From NCBI GenBank assembly GCA_009760855.2, contig WPIO01000002.1, forward strand, positions 7,019,001 through 7,083,000: a stretch of DNA of 64,000 bases. Reading direction: 5' to 3'. The notes below the pieces were generated by a model, which worked only from the letters and a program-made list of their open reading frames with translations, was not told where the DNA came from and did not search any database. This document shows positions 1 through 14,700 of the stretch, piece after piece. The stretch's first letter is position 1; each line of letters opens with the position of its first letter. This DNA is from Cristatella mucedo (Eukaryota > Bryozoa > Phylactolaemata > Cristatellidae). Made by a program: the position numbers and the translations under genes.

Positions 1-2699
1 ACCTGGTTCTAGACTATGCAAGAATCTGTAATGCAGTTAGAGTGAGAAACCAACAGACTAAAGTTCCCTGATGTAAAAGAGCGTGTATGGCTGTTAAAAC
101 TGCTCTAGAAGCCTCGGCAAACACGTTAGATGCCAAAGCAATGGTGATGGTTTTGGCATCTCACGTGTTTTTTGCAGATGGTAATCTGCATGCACTAAAA
201 AGATCTCATTACAATCATGAGAATGTAGTTTCATTTGGTACTTACCTTTAGTAAAGTAAGGGAGTACAAAAACCTGGGTAATAATTCTTTAATTCCTTGG
301 TTGTCAGAAAATGCTGTTCTGTGGATTTTTCTTTTCAACACACGATCGATTTCTTGCATCCCTTCAAACCATGTCAACTTGATGGCTGAGCATGCTGAGC
401 ATTGTTCAAAATTACATGCTTAGAATCGTTGGTAATTGCTGAAAAATGCCCGACACAGTTGTTGATACATTTTTAGAGAAGGGAATAATTGATGTATCTA
501 TTACATCATAGTGCTTCAACTACTGTACTCTAAATACAGTACTATAATTAATATCCGTCGAGAATAGTGACTATGTTAGAAGCCAGAAATGGCCCCAGAT
601 ATTGCAAAACAGACTCGTTGTGTTTGGTCTTTCACCTGGTACATGAACTATGGTGGTAGCATGCACGATTTTGTTTTATACAAAGATTGTGCAAATCGTA
701 TGCTTTGATGAAATTACGTTTGCCAGGCGGTTCATGAAACACTGGAATATCTAGAAGTCTAGATCTCCAGGGTGCAGGAATTTTTCAAGTCAGCACTTCA
801 CATATACTGATTCGCAAAAAATAAATCTCCGCCTTATCGTTGCTGCTGCTATGGCTGTTAATTCATTGGGTTCATATGAGGTATGAGGATTTTCTACAAT
901 GCTAGGCATACTAAAGTTATCATTGCCCGTGGACTCGCTTCACTGAGTCATAGTTAACTACATAGCAAGTCGTTTACATGTCGCCCCCCCCCGAAAGTGC
1001 TGGTCACAGAAGGCAACGTAGCGCCATCTTGCCATGTGACGAAAGTGCATCATCTTTCGGCGTGACGGAGGGAGGGAAGGACGGACTTTCTTACTTTAAT
1101 TAGTAGAGATGCACAGCATCTGTAAATATTTATTCACAACCCAAAAATAAGCATAATGCTGTTTAGTATGTCTGCGTTTGGGGGTGTGATGTAGTCCCAT
1201 TACGATTCCTTATGACCTCCCTCGTCTGGCTAGGATTAGAGACCACCAGCCAGTGTTTTGTCTCTTCTGATGTAGCACATTCTTAGATCCTGTTTAACTT
1301 GAAAAAGAGTGGCTGCTTGTTTAGTTTGAACACTCCACATCAGCTGGCTGTCGATATAGCTCTATCGTCCTTCTATGGAAGCTCAAATTAGGCAACTGGC
1401 TTGACCACTTGTCAGCCCCAAACAAAGATTTGTCAAAGAGTACTTCACCGGCTTGGCAGTGTTTGGGGGGTCGTTATCTGTCTGCCAAATGTAATGACCT
1501 CCAAGCAGAGTATTTGAGCTGTGAAAATCAACTGGCTTGACCAACAATAAATTAAATAAAGTACTTTTTGATGAATCCTTGTTTGGTGCTGTTGCATTGG
1601 CTCAGCCGTATGCCTGATTAAAACCCCATATGAGCTTAGCACCGAGATGCTTCTCAGTGAGCAAACAGTGAGGCTCGGCAATCATTAGGGTATGGCAAGG
1701 GTAGTAAAGAAAGTTCTACTACTCGTGAAAGCCAACAAAGCAGCAGCTTGAGTGGGCGTGACAGAGCAGCCACTGTGCGACCGAAGTTTGGGGTATTGGA
1801 GTCTCGGCATCGGCCGAAAACTCCAGACAGTAGCATAAGACCCCCAGTAGAATTATGGGACAAATAGCAAGCGTTTTGGCTGGCTATACTATCCGATGCA
1901 ACTCTGAAATTCGTCGAGTCCATGCCAGCCCTAATAGCGAGCTTGGTAATCAGAGAGGCCACGTTCTACTTAGTGTTTCTACTGCCCGTACTGTGGTTTT
2001 CATGCTATACAAACAGTTTTTTGGGCTTTTGTGTTTATTTTGGCATTAATTTAACTCGCCTCGACCCTCCAAGTAGATTTCACAACTGTCCACTGCAGTT
2101 GTCGATCAGGCGGCTATGGTCGGGTGACTGAGGCAAAATATATGGCCGTCACATTCATATCTATATACGTACGCATTGGTGTGCAGCTAGATTTACATTG
2201 TTCGAAGAACTGCAAAGTTTATCGTAGTACTATGTATAAAAAAAAGTGATGGTCTCGGCATCTTCGGGGGTTGATGCGAAATCCCGTAGATGCAGGACTC
2301 ACACTACTCGCAGATTTTGACAGACAATACCTGCTTAACTTAATCTCTTTGGTCACCTTTATATGGATGTGGGTACTGGGCATATGAGGGATCCGGGAAG
2401 AGATGGGATTAGGGTAGTTTACCAGGTTGTGCTCTCTCTACTCCTCATCTAGTGTATGTGTACCCACCCATTCAGCAGTAGGCAGACCACCACTATGCCA
2501 TGGCCCATTTACCCGATACCTTTTTGGATGATACTGTATGCTCCATCCCAGATTTTGATTTGGTTTTTGCGAGCACTTACACTTCGGTTAGTTGCTGTTT
2601 AGGGCTGTAAGTGCAGCCACTTACTCATGTGCTGCCATTATTTTGATATGATATGCTTGTACTTCCTGTTGGGAGATATATGGCCTTGACTGATCGAAG
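1..2699. other. AT-rich presumed EIF2A intron or upstream sequence
   Basis: I could not recognise any earlier EIF2A exon here in any frame. A degenerate repeat at about 1190-1600 recurs at 5505-5860. A run of nine C lies near 985-993. No other gene-like signal is visible. Confidence 0.5.
1190..1600. repeat. Degenerate dispersed repeat, copy 1
   Basis: It shares with 5505-5860 a TGATGACCTCCCT(C/T)GTCT-like core (here TATGACCTCCCTCGTCTGGC), then a GTCGATAT block and a GTACTTT block in the same order. This suggests an old interspersed repeat of unknown class, perhaps SINE- or DNA-transposon-derived. Confidence 0.45.
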
Positions 2700-2776
2700 C
2701 ACAACCAGCAAGAGCTGCGCTTTATGGGCTGAGGCTGGAGAAGCTGTGTGATTTTGGTGAAGGTTCAAGAAATGTA
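2700..2776 (+). CDS. EIF2A: EIF2A exon (PARA...DFGEGSRN block)
   Basis: The reading frame gives QPARAALYGLRLEKLCDFG followed by EGSRN(V), which lines up with the conserved segment just before the last two propeller blades. An in-frame TGA lies just upstream, so the exon must begin at an AG: either 2698-2699 or the AG at 2707-2708. The donor could be GTAGTG at 2774 or GTGAGC at 2777. Both leave phase 0, while the next exon needs phase 1 to read correctly. The frame stays open past the donor (VVSFNQQ...), which also resembles the family, so the 3' border is uncertain. Confidence 0.75.
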
Positions 2777-5700
2777 GTGAGCTTCAATCAGCAAGCGACA
2801 AATATCCTTTTATATGCCTGCATCTTCACTTGCTATTATTCTGCATGTGGATTTATGACAGATCGTTGTGATATGACCTCTTACATACGGTTGACGGTTG
2901 TAGCATATGATAGACTAGCAGTTACCTGCATGTTTATTTCAGACCTGTTTTGAAGCATGAGCAAGCTCATTGCCACATTAGCAGAACTAACTGGAACAGT
3001 AGATGCCTACTTTTTTACTGCAAGTTTTATGCTAGTGTTACTGGCTGTCGAGAGTCTACTAAAACAGTTCAGATAATTTAAGTCGAACTCTGCTTATAGA
3101 ATTGATTGGTGCATTTTTATTGTTAACGGAATCTGGATTCACTATAAAAGGAAAGCCCTTAACATACCCATACAGCTTCTAAGTCATGACCTCTTTTTTA
3201 CTCGATCTTTGTTTGTTCAAGCTGCTATATAAGTTGTTTTCTGTCATCTGGAAAACAGCTTGAGGAGCATGGCACGTGATCAGAACAGATGGGCAACCTG
3301 GTATCAACACGCTTTACCCCAAACCCCAGAACAGCAGTGCTGTTAAGGTGTAGATGTCTTTTACTATAATATGCTGTACTTGATTCTATGTAGACAAGCT
3401 CTCATGAATAACCTCGGTCCATAAGCTACGTTGGTGGTAGTGAAATACTGTTCCAGATCACTTTGGAGTCCATCCTCGAGAACTATGCATGTTGAGCTTA
3501 GGCATTCGAATCACGTTAGGTTCACTAGGAGTAGACGCACGAGTTTGTAGTTGGAGTACAACGCATTATGTTCTAAGCTAATCATTTTGCCACCGAAAGA
3601 GAAGTGTGAAGAATAAGAGGTCCGATCAGGTCAACGGCAGGCAGAGGAGAGGCCACCGGTGCTGCTTGAGAGAAGTCCTTTTGTTTTCGAGGCAAGGTGG
3701 AGGGGGTTCAGGCACGGCAGACTAGACTGCATTGACCTCACAGATGGGCAAGCAATTATTTGGGTAGCCAGTGATTGGCACAATAACTGCTGGCACAGCC
3801 GGTAAGTTAGCTGATGAATGAATATGAAGTGTGAAGTTAGCCAAGACACAACAGGTAGCAAATAATAAGAACTGTGGTCCTATTTTAAGTTCTTATGTGG
3901 CATTGGTATACAAGCAGTGCCATAGCAGAAAAGTAGCTTCCCAAAGGTGTGTTGTTGTACTTCTGCAAATGCTGCCATGGAAGTAAACTTTCACGGCGCT
4001 TTGAGCACTGATACTGGTCGGCTGTGTTGAGCTTGTAGAATGTCGTCATCGGGGATGGTACCGAGCTTGTGTTGCTGGCAGATTGACGGTGGCATGAATG
4101 ACCGATGGGAGTGTTTGTCGTCATTGTTGGATGCCAACGTCGAACCCGTTATAAGTAACGGCAAAGGACTAATGATAAGCAGAAAGTAAGGCATTAAGAG
4201 TACATCAAGTGATCAGGGTCACTGTAAATTCGTGAAAGGAACCGGTCAAGCAGAAACATCGGTCCGAGCAGTTCCCTCAGCAAAATCGCGAACAGGGAGC
4301 TATGTTCAAGGCACAAATGTTGTGCTGCCCCAGAAGCACCGAATGCCCTGGCAGAGGCGAGCATCGGGCAAAACGCCTAACTATATGGATTTGGTAGCCA
4401 CAGCGAGTTGTAGCTCTGCTGCCTGGAGTCCAGGATCCTTAGTGATGTACACGTGTGGCGGCAGTGTTCCGTAATGGTTCACTAGGTAAGGCGTGTGCTT
4501 TTCACGACCTCGGCCCGAGGTCGTGGGCCCAAAAACGACTTTTGCATGTGTACCGTAAATCAATCAAACTGCAAAACAGACCAGAGTCGATTTTCGTAAG
4601 TCGGAGACATACATTCATGCTGTGTACCAACAATTACCGCAAAGTGTGTGGAAAGATAAACTACTCTGATTGGTCCCATCAATTTGACATTTAATTGTTG
4701 ATGCTCAAAACATTCGGTGACAAACAACAAACGAAGTATCACAATTTGGAGTTGTTGCTCTTCTTATCTCAAGATTTCCAAACCATATAATCTAGCTCTT
4801 GGACCAGCATATGTGCACTCAGCCGAAAAAACCCTTGCAGCCGGGCTGCAGCGGTTAACTCGTTCTGTGATATGGGGGTTTTCTACAATATTAATAGAAA
4901 ATACTAGTCGATTTAACAACCTCTTTTATATGGCAACAGAAGGTCCTAAGGGGGAAAGGCAAGAAAATACCTTTTAACATTTTTTCGAAAGTCGAATATG
5001 TGTTTATGGTACCTTTAGAAAGACAAATATGTTAGAACTGGGATCGGAAGTTTTGACGACTTCCGTATTAAAGGAAAAATTCGTTATGCAAACCACGCCA
5101 AACCCGGATAAAAACAGGTAGCAATAAATCTACAAATAAAAGATTTACCGATCTGCATCGTTTGCGACTTTTATCCCAACTTGTCGAACCTTGGTAGATC
5201 GCTATAGATGCTTGAAGCTTGTTGAGGTGCGTACTTGTGACTTTTATACAGCTTCATTTCCAGGGTTCGTTGGTGCCTTGTAAATTAAATAACTATTATT
5301 TCACGTATCGGAGTAAAATTTGAAATGTGAGTTCAGCTCTGCCTTTTTTACCCTAGTTTTTAATATTTTTGATTTCGCTTTGATACAATTGGTTCTTTAT
5401 ATGTCCACGATTACGGAAAATTAAGCTCCAGGACGTTTGATGACGTATACAGCCAAATGTATCAAACCGAAATAAAAAAGAACCGAGGTCGTGACGATCC
5501 CAGGCATTGTCCCTTCACGATTTTTGATGACCTCCCTTGTCTCGCTAGGTAAAGAGGCAGCAAGCTTCTTCTTTGTCTCATGTGCTACAGCAGCTTCTAC
5601 AGAGCCTTATTTTTTCGGAAAAGTTGGCAACTGATTTTCGCAGAACACCCCTGCCTCAGTGGCCTGTCGATATCGTCCCATAAACGTTCGGAACTGGTGA

Positions 5701-8700
5701 CTGGGCAGGCCTTGCCGGACTAACCAGCACTTTATTGGACTCTTCAAAAAGTACTTTACCCGAGTTATTGTTGATCAAGCAAATTGGATTTCAAAGCTCA
5801 ACTATTCTGCTTGTTGGTCGTTGCATTTGGCAGCAAGATAGCGACCATAAGCAATGTCAGGCTAGTGAAACCCTTTTTTAGTATGTCCAATAAAGTATGT
5901 CCGCATAGCAAGACCTTTAAAGTGATTTGATGTGCAAAACTAGTTCGAAACTTGTTTAGGTTATTAATTGAGCAGTGCTCCAAACTATTCATGAAAACGA
6001 CTAGAATTTAAAGTAACATGGGGCTAAGATAGGGGTGGGCATAAAGCTTGAGACTGGAGTCTCACTTTGCATAGTCCTGTAAAGAACTGATTAAATGAAT
6101 ACTTGTCACTCCTCATAGTTTTGACACAGGAGAATTACTTACCATCTTTATTCTTCATTATCTTACTTTCTTCATTACTTGGTACTACTGCCTGCTGTTC
6201 TGACTAAAATCATTTAGCTATACCTCGTATGAACCTTACAACTTTTAAGAGACCGTACCTTTAGTTTACATGCTCCAAAAGTTGGGACCAACTGACGTCA
6301 CGACATTCCCTGACGTCACAACATTTAAAAATAAGCTTAAAACGCCTGTTTATTACAGCGTTTAGTGAGTCCTCGTTATTCGTCCTTGGTGTCTTTCTGC
6401 ATGCTGACACTGCACCTTCTGCTGCTAACCAAAGCTATTTGTTGACCCTGCACATGCATGTCATGTCCAAAAATGTCATGCTTGACGACATTGCGAATGC
6501 TACCACTAATCGTTTGATCGTGCTTTCTTTGCACATCTGTAAAATGCTTAGAAAGAGATTTAGACCTCTGAGGTTGCTATACAAATGTATTATTTTTCAT
6601 TGTTATTCTTTACTCGACAGCTATCGTTCCTTATGAGGGCTTACAGTTGTGCCTGGCAGGGTTCGGGTCTATTAGAGGCAAGATACAAGTCTGGGACTTG
6701 GCAACCAGGCAGCTCACCCTTGACACTCAAGATTCACAAGCTTGCGACTTTGAATGGTGTCCCGATGGAGAGCACTACATGACCACCGTCACTACTCCGA
6801 AATTAAAAGTTAGTAATAGGTATGTACTGAATTTTTACAGATGATCGCGATCCACGCCAGGTAATAAGAAATTGCAAAGCATCCCAGTCATCTCTAGCCT
6901 ATCAAAACATTTGGGTCGATCTGAAGCTATGTGTGCTGTGCTGTTATTTCTCTTTATGAACAGTCATCTTTATTCTTTAGGTTTTGGATATTTACATCAC
7001 ACGGTGGTCATGTGCTTGCTAAATCGGCCGATTATGGTTCTGATCTTTTTGATGCCACATGGCGACCCGAGCCTAGCGGTACTTACACCACAAAGGCAAT
7101 CAGTGCACGTCCGCTCCCCGCAGTCGAGCAGCCTGTGCAGCGTGAGTCTTTGTAGCCGAAGTTTCTGATGTTGCTTCCATTCTGTGTTTGAGTTAGTGCA
7201 TGGCCGTGTGTGTGTGTGTGTGTGTGTCATCATACGTCTCAATCGATAGCCTTCTTTGTGGATTGCAGCAAGCAAGCAGGTTTATGTTCCACCACACAAG
7301 AGCTATGGCATACCTGGTCTGGCCCCTGCTGATCGTCTTAAGTCAGGTATGTGATTTGGTACCTTGCATGATTGTGTCATTTGCTTTGAACATGGCTGAG
7401 TGAGCTTGTTGGTATACGGTCTTGCTGATTGTGATCTGATCCTTTGTGCACTGCCAACTGTTACATGGGCTGACTTTAAGCAATGCTGACTTTAACATAT
7501 GTATGTGTTTTTTCTTGAGAGTGCCTTGATTCATTTCTTATTTGGTACTGCACAATGTTACTGGTGAATGCACGGCTCCACATTTTTATTAGCTGTTGTG
7601 TTTCCAGTGTTCTTAGTGTATTGTAAGCGACTGTAGTCCAAGTTATTCTTTGAAAATCAGGGTGCTTCTCGTTTGCTTGAGTTTGTGTTTTTGGTGGCGT
7701 GCTACATATTGCATGTTCATCTGCTGTAAGAGTGTGATGAACATTACTTGGACATTTTCTCTTTTTGCATATTTTCATTGTGTGCTCAAGTGTGACCTAA
7801 GTAGGTGCTGGAGCATATCCTATTACGAGCTGTTAATGTTTTTACAGCCAAGCTGTCTATGCCGAAGTCAGCAGTACAAAAGCCACCCGGTGATGAGAAC
7901 GAAAAGGCTATAAAAAAACTAAATAAGGTATGTTTGTTCTTAAAAAACCTGACTGACATGTCAGGATCAGTCCTAGTTGGCTTCTTTTGAAAATCGTTAT
8001 ATCCTGCCAGTTTTGAGCTTACCATTGATGAATAGGTTCGAAAATTTCGGGGAGGCAAGAGTAAGCAGTGTTTGAGATGTTATTGTTGCTACGTGGGAAC
8101 TCAGTGGTGTATGTTCTGCAATTTTGGAAACGTGGAGTGACACTCAAAGACCCGCTGCCGACTAAGAGAGCCTGCTGTTTGTTTTGACAGTGTATTAGGA
8201 GAGAAGGCGCAACAGTACTAGCTGACATTGTTGTGTTCTTGGTGTTCCCCTGGCCTTTAATGTGATAGCTTTGTGCTTAAACCTTCGTGCGTGATTGGCT
8301 GGTGCCGAAGTTCCCTGCAGTTGCATATAGTACCGTATTTTTGTATGTAATTATTTGTGACATTTCTTCGGGACTATGTGGCCCTGCCTCCAGAACTCCT
8401 TGCCAGTGTCTATCAGTAATTCGAACTCCATAGCATCTCGTCTGGCCTTAAAACACCCGTATGAGATTAACATTTGAATAGTAGATTTCCAGTTTTACTT
8501 GCACGGTGGAGTGGAAGGATTTAATCTCTAAATAAATATACCTTGAGCTGGCGATGCTGATGCTGATCTTATCACAAATATGGATTCCTAGCTAATAATT
8601 CCTTCGAAGTCTTAATTCTTGCCTAATTCCTTTCTTAATTCCTTCCTAAGCCCACACTCAGTATTGTTTAGTGAGGACTCTGCTTTATCCACTGGCTTGA

Positions 8701-11700
8701 CTAGCAGTTTTTGTGTTTGTCTCTAGGAATCGCTTATGCATGTCGGCTCTTAATTTTTTATAGTTTGTCCACCTGCAGCTAATTATTTCTGTCTTGGCGC
8801 TGTATATTCACATTCTATTGGGGTTGGAGCCTTACTATTATCTTTTGTGTTAGTGGTTGTCAAACAGAGACGCTCTGGCTGTTACCCGTGTCCTTCCTTG
8901 CACAATTTATTTTGTGGTTTGGTTGTCTGACTACGTTATCGTTGGATCCCTGCAGGCCTTGCAGGGGTATAGCACAAATATGCTCTTGTAAAACACCCTA
9001 AACTGGTAAGTACAAACTTGGCAGCATACGATCTAAAGGCGCGGTCTCTACAGGATTTGAGGCACTTACGAGGTATAGCTTAGCGATTTGATTCAGAAAA
9101 GCCGGTGATACTCTGCCTGCTGATGGAGTAGATCTGCTAGGTAGGCTGGAGCCAAATAATGAAGGGACCTAAAAGTGAGTGACAGAACCTTGAAGTCAAT
9201 GCATTTCATGCTTGACTGGGAGCCAGTGCAAGTCGGCAAGAAGTGGTGCGATATGGCAACTCCAATACTCAAGACAGACACGCCTAGCTGCCGAGCTTTA
9301 TAATAATAATAATGCACTTGATAAAGCACCCTCAGAGAACTCAAACTCTTTATAGGCGCTTCACTTTAGCTTTGCATCAATTGTAGGCGCCAGAGTGCAC
9401 AGGCCGATAGGCCAGTAAGCAGTGAGTTACAGAAGTCGAGGCGGAATGTCACAAATGCATAGACCAATTTTGATGTAGTATCCCTGTCTAAGCAAGCCTG
9501 AATTTTAGTAATGTTATAGCTCTGAAAGGAAACTTAACTGTAGAGCTGATGTGGTCGTCTGATGAAAGGTCAGTCTGTAACAGGGCACCTAGATTTCGTG
9601 CAGATGCAGCAGGAGATATGCTGGCCGAACCGATTTTGAGCCTTGAGCTTTCAAATTTCTGAATCACACTTGGTTTGCCCATAACTAGTAAGTTGGTTTT
9701 GTCGTCGCCCAGCCTAAGAAAGTTTGCTGCCATCCATGTGCTGATGTCATCAACAGATGCAGCAAAGGAGTTAAGAGAATTCGGTGTGCTGGAAGTCTGG
9801 TAGGTATCAAAGCAAAGGTACAACTGGGTGTCATATGTATAGAAGTGAAAGCCTAGAGTATGCCTGGAAATTACATCGGCAAGAGGGGAGGTATAAACCC
9901 GTTTTGGCGATTTTTTTCATGGACTCAAGGCCGACAGAATTTTACCAGAGTATATGATTTGCATGAGTTAGCAATATTTGTAATAAATTGGACATGCTAC
10001 CAACCTTGTCTTGTGGGTGAAAAGTATGTATAATGACTCTGCTTTTGTAGTAACTGGGGCAATTTCAGGCTACCGACATAGTCACCATTGTCGGCAGTTA
10101 TTATTTTCCAGTATCGTCGGAGCCAAGTAAGATTTACTAGATGCATCTAATATCAGACTCTATAAAAATGTATCTGACACCGTGTTGGGCATTTGTTCAG
10201 CACTCATCGAGAGTTAAAGCGTGTTAATTTGAGCATTCACAGCCGTAATTTTGATATGGTTTGAAGAAATGCTAAAATTCGATTATGCAGTGGAAAGTGA
10301 AAAAATTATACAGTTTTCTGGTACACGAGGAATTAAAGAATTCTTTGAAATTGGGTCCTGTGTTTTAACTATCTTAGTTTGCTACAATGTATTCACTAAA
10401 TTAAACTACCGCTCAGAATTTCAGGGAATATATTGTAACTTACGCAGGCCGACATGGTTTTGGCATCTCGTGTGTTTTCCAAGTCGTCTGAAGTAGTATT
10501 GTAGTGCTATACGGCTCTTTTTCATTGGGGAACGTAGTGAGCTAGTTTCTTGTTCTAACTGCACTACTGATTTCTTGCATATTCCTAAGCCAGATCTGGC
10601 CCAACCTAGTGCCCGATGCAATGGTTAGGATGCATTTTTAAGGTGCATTGGTAATCTATGTGACTTGGGAGCACCAGCTTGTCGTTAGCCTAGAGGCCAG
10701 TAAGGCAAAAACAACTCATCCACGTGCTGAGTAATAAAAAAGGAGAACTTATCGCTTTAAAGCCCGAAATTAAAAGGATCAAACCAATTCGCCTGCTGAA
10801 TTCCAAAAGGAGGAGGAGGATACAACTAAACTCAACATTTGACTTGTTTCCAAAACACCCCTGTGACTCAAAGAATTACTGAGACTTCTCCTATGCAAGC
10901 TTGCCACCAGCAAAGTCAATGCAGACCTAAGTGTACCCGGTTAGTCGTATTGCTACTGTCTGTCATGTGCATGTCGGTTAGTATATTCCAACCATATGCA
11001 TCTATGTTATATTATGTTTGTTCCTACTAATTCTCTCAAAAATCCTCTGCATTACTAGAAATGATTGGGGTTTGCCTTTATTTATTTTCCATACATGCAC
11101 ACGGCTCCTTAAATATTTGCCATTTTTCTAGAAATTGGAAGAAATTCAAGCTCTAAAAGAGAAGCAAGCCAGTGGTGTAGTGCTGGAGCGGAATCAGGTG
11201 AGGCAGTTTGTTGTAGCATGAATCAGCATTTACAGTCAGTAAAATTAAAGTAAATGTCGGCTGATTCAACAGCCTCATTTATATGTCGGCAGAAGGACCT
11301 TATTTGGTGTCATTCCGGCATGCCTTGGCAATAAAGAATTTGCTGCTGGACTCGTGTCGTGAACCATGACCTCGGTCGTGAAGTGCGAGCACGTTACCTC
11401 TAGGCTGAAACCCGTGTCTTCTGAAAGGGCCATCAACCATCGTCAACACATTCCTTGTAGTGGTGGTGATAGAAGCAGGGATCTTAAGTAAATAAGAATG
11501 TGCATTGTGTGGTTTGGTATTGATGAATTAGTAGCTGAAGCTATTGCTTCAGCTTTCTGACTATGCATGCAATTAATGAGTATTGTGATGGCATCTACAT
11601 GGATTAGATCTACAATAATGGAGCTGTGCTCCACTTAAAATGGCCCATAGGTTCTGTAAAGGCAGTGTTGCTACTTAAGACTGCATCCTTAATCTTTAGT

Positions 11701-14700
11701 CAGTGATAATGTCATTAGCACACAACATAAGCACACAAGTCCTTGCGAAACTTTCTTCATCTATTTCTTAAAGGTTTTTTGTTGAAACAAACCGTTTTGT
11801 TGACAAAAAAGCATTTGCCCCTGGAATTAGTCTTGAAATTGGCACTGAAAGTTGTCTTTAGGTCAGTATGCCATACTTGGGTTGCTCATTAAGTCAAGAC
11901 ATCGGAATGCAATAAATGTGAGCTTTTTCTGCATAGTCTCGAGAAGGCTGGCGGTTTTGACTTTATTTATGAGGCAAGAAGCCCCAATGTCATCTAAAAT
12001 GCTGCTAGAGATCCCATTCAGTACCATTTAAAAGTTGCAACAAATGGCACGAATTCCTATTTCATTGCCAGCGATTTGTAGGTGCCAAGCCATCATTGGG
12101 CTAACGACCACCCGACATTTTAAGATTTTGTTTGCAATACCCGGCTCTCTTTAGGCTTAGGCTACTGTAACATAGTATTGGTCGTGCTGTCGAAAAATAT
12201 GATTGTGCCTCGACAGTAAGTGCTAAATAGGTTGGTCTTGAAATCCAAGAAATCAAGTCGTGTCTCCCTTTGATAAAGGAACTTGTGGTCCCAGTTGAGC
12301 AGCAAATACAAAGCAGCATCCTTTTTTGGACCCAATACCCCCACGCCTATACTCCTTCAAACTTGATATAGCTGAACTGGTGCACCTATTTCAGCCTCCT
12401 AAGGTATTGTGGTTCTCGTGATAAAATAAATGACTCCCATTCTCTCGCTCAATGTGTGTTGGAGATAGAAGCTTTTGTTCTGCGTTTCCTGTACGATGAA
12501 ACATACTTCCACAATCGTCTGCAACAGCGATATCTTCTCTCCTGCTACCTACAAAGACACTTTCTTTCCTGCCGTTCTATGCTGCTACTTGAATGCTACC
12601 TACGTTCTCGACTGTCCTCATAACTCAGCTATGCTTCTTACTTCTCTTTGCTTCATGAAGTAGATTCAGTTGATGTTGATCTTTTGCATGCTGAAGATAA
12701 GGCTTGTTGGCGATCGTGTACCCACTGAGATCCACTTAGTCTCTGAGTGTGCTGAGTCTGTTCTAAGACCACCTTAGCCCTATAGCTATGCGGTTTTAAC
12801 AATAGTAACGGTTACTAGTACAATCATTTGTACAATGTGTTGTAGTACAGTAAGATGCTGAGTCAAAGCCGATGCTTGAGTGGTGGGCTTCAACCATTGC
12901 TCGTGCATATCATCTAAAAAAAACCTGTTCTTTGGCATAAGCCAAAGGTAGCAGACAATGTTAGCAAATTTTGGTTGTTAGCAAGTGGGTGCTTCATCTA
13001 TCACAAGTTGAAGAAATTGGTGGAAAAAAATAGCCTAACAAATTGTTCCCAGGGTGCCTTGAATTTCTATGCTCCTGAAGCCTGATAATTGCTTCTGACA
13101 TCACAGCATTTCCCAGTTTGACCTTAGAATGGAGCTGAAATCTTTTGCAGCCAACATGAAGTGCCCAAAAAGATTTAATCCTGTTTTTGTATTATAAAAT
13201 TTAGTATTAATATTAGCTAGCAGTTAGCTCGCTTTGCACAGTGAGCCTGCTTAAGAAATGACAGGGCTCTTCTTCCCGAACATCTGCTTCCAGTACTCAG
13301 TTGGCTTGACTCATTAGATAGCTGCACAAGGGAGCCAAAAAAGACCAGTTTTACTGAGCATGTTTAATCTAGCAAACCGATCGCGAGGCCGGCCTAACCC
13401 ACAGCATTAACCTTTTGCAAACGAATTTCTGGCTTACTTGTTTAGGAAGGCCTAACTTGGTTGATCATACTACAGAGCACGTGCTGGTCAAGGCTTTTTG
13501 ATGTGTATCATCTCGTGGGTTTTCTCTAATCATTGCAGATACTTGCCTGTTGCACTGTTTGCAATCACATTATATTTAGTACTGTGAAGCAGTAATGCCA
13601 TGACTCTCTTCTGGACTGGTTTAGTGGTGTGTAAATTCATGTTGCTTCATTCCTGGATTAACGCCTGATCAGAGATTGTTGTAGTAGCCCTCATATGCTG
13701 CAAGGTCCAGTTTATCTATGTAATGTAATGCAACTCCGTCTGTAACCCCACAAAGCCACAAAGACTATGTGGGGGTTACACAGAAGAGTTTTGTATAACG
13801 CACTCACAGCCTAAGCAGCTTTCGGTAGCCAACATACTTCATCTCACGTAACAAAGAGGAAGTGGGAAGTCTGGAGTGACTAGGAGAGCGGTTGAGGTGG
13901 CAGTGAGTAACATGGAAGTAGCAGCTCAGGGCGGCTGGAAAGATGTGCCATATTCGGCAGAAGAAGAGCTGTTGTCGTTGCGTGATAACTGTGGAAGTTC
14001 TACAGTCTAGGGCTAATGGCGCAAAAGCTTCTGTTGCCAGCGATATTTAAGCAGAGGAATGGAACAGCTATTTTATTGTCCATACAGGACCTGAAGGCAC
14101 GAGGAGGCTGAAACTGGTCCAGCAGTTCAGTTAGGTATGGGAGAGCCAAGTCGTGATGGGCCTTACAATAATCTAGCCCAGAGAGGTCCAAGTACCAAGT
14201 TAAATTAAATTTTTAGCAAGTCCTCTTTTTAGTTCCTAATCTCAGATGGGGGTCGGACGTGATGGCCAGCTGCCGAAGTAGTCTTCTTAATGAAGCTTTC
14301 AATCAGCTGTCGAAGACGACACTGAAATTGGGAGCACACGGCGATGTTCGCACAACAGCATCACCTATTTGAAGTGCAAAGCCTTCTCGTCCGGCTACAT
14401 GCTTAGGGCCTCCTACGAGAAGCAATTCAGTTTTATCATCGTTTAATTTAGGGAAATTTTATGACATCCGGGATTGAATATCGGCTAGGCAATCATTTAG
14501 TTTATCAGTCGCTGCAGCAGATTCCGGCGGTTTAAATGACAAGCACAGCTGCCTATGGTCAGCATAAAAGTGATGTTCTATTCCATGGGACTGAATCACA
14601 TTTCCCAGAGGTTGAGTGCCAATGGAAAACAGCATAGGACCAATGAGGGACCCTTGAGGGACACTACGGGTGACTGATCTGGTGGATGAGACCTGACCAC

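Larger units (their letters stand above)
2777..6254. other. EIF2A intron
   Basis: AT-rich intron without recognised exons. It holds a SINE head at about 4465-4535 and the second copy of the dispersed repeat at 5505-5860. Short ORFs near 3631-4474 and 4717-4977 show no recognisable domain. Confidence 0.5.

Noticed and set aside
1922-2131. ORF reading ALIASLVIREATFYLVFLLP as a membrane protein or EIF2A exon
   Set aside because: Short, without splice signals in the right phase, and no match to the expected propeller sequence.
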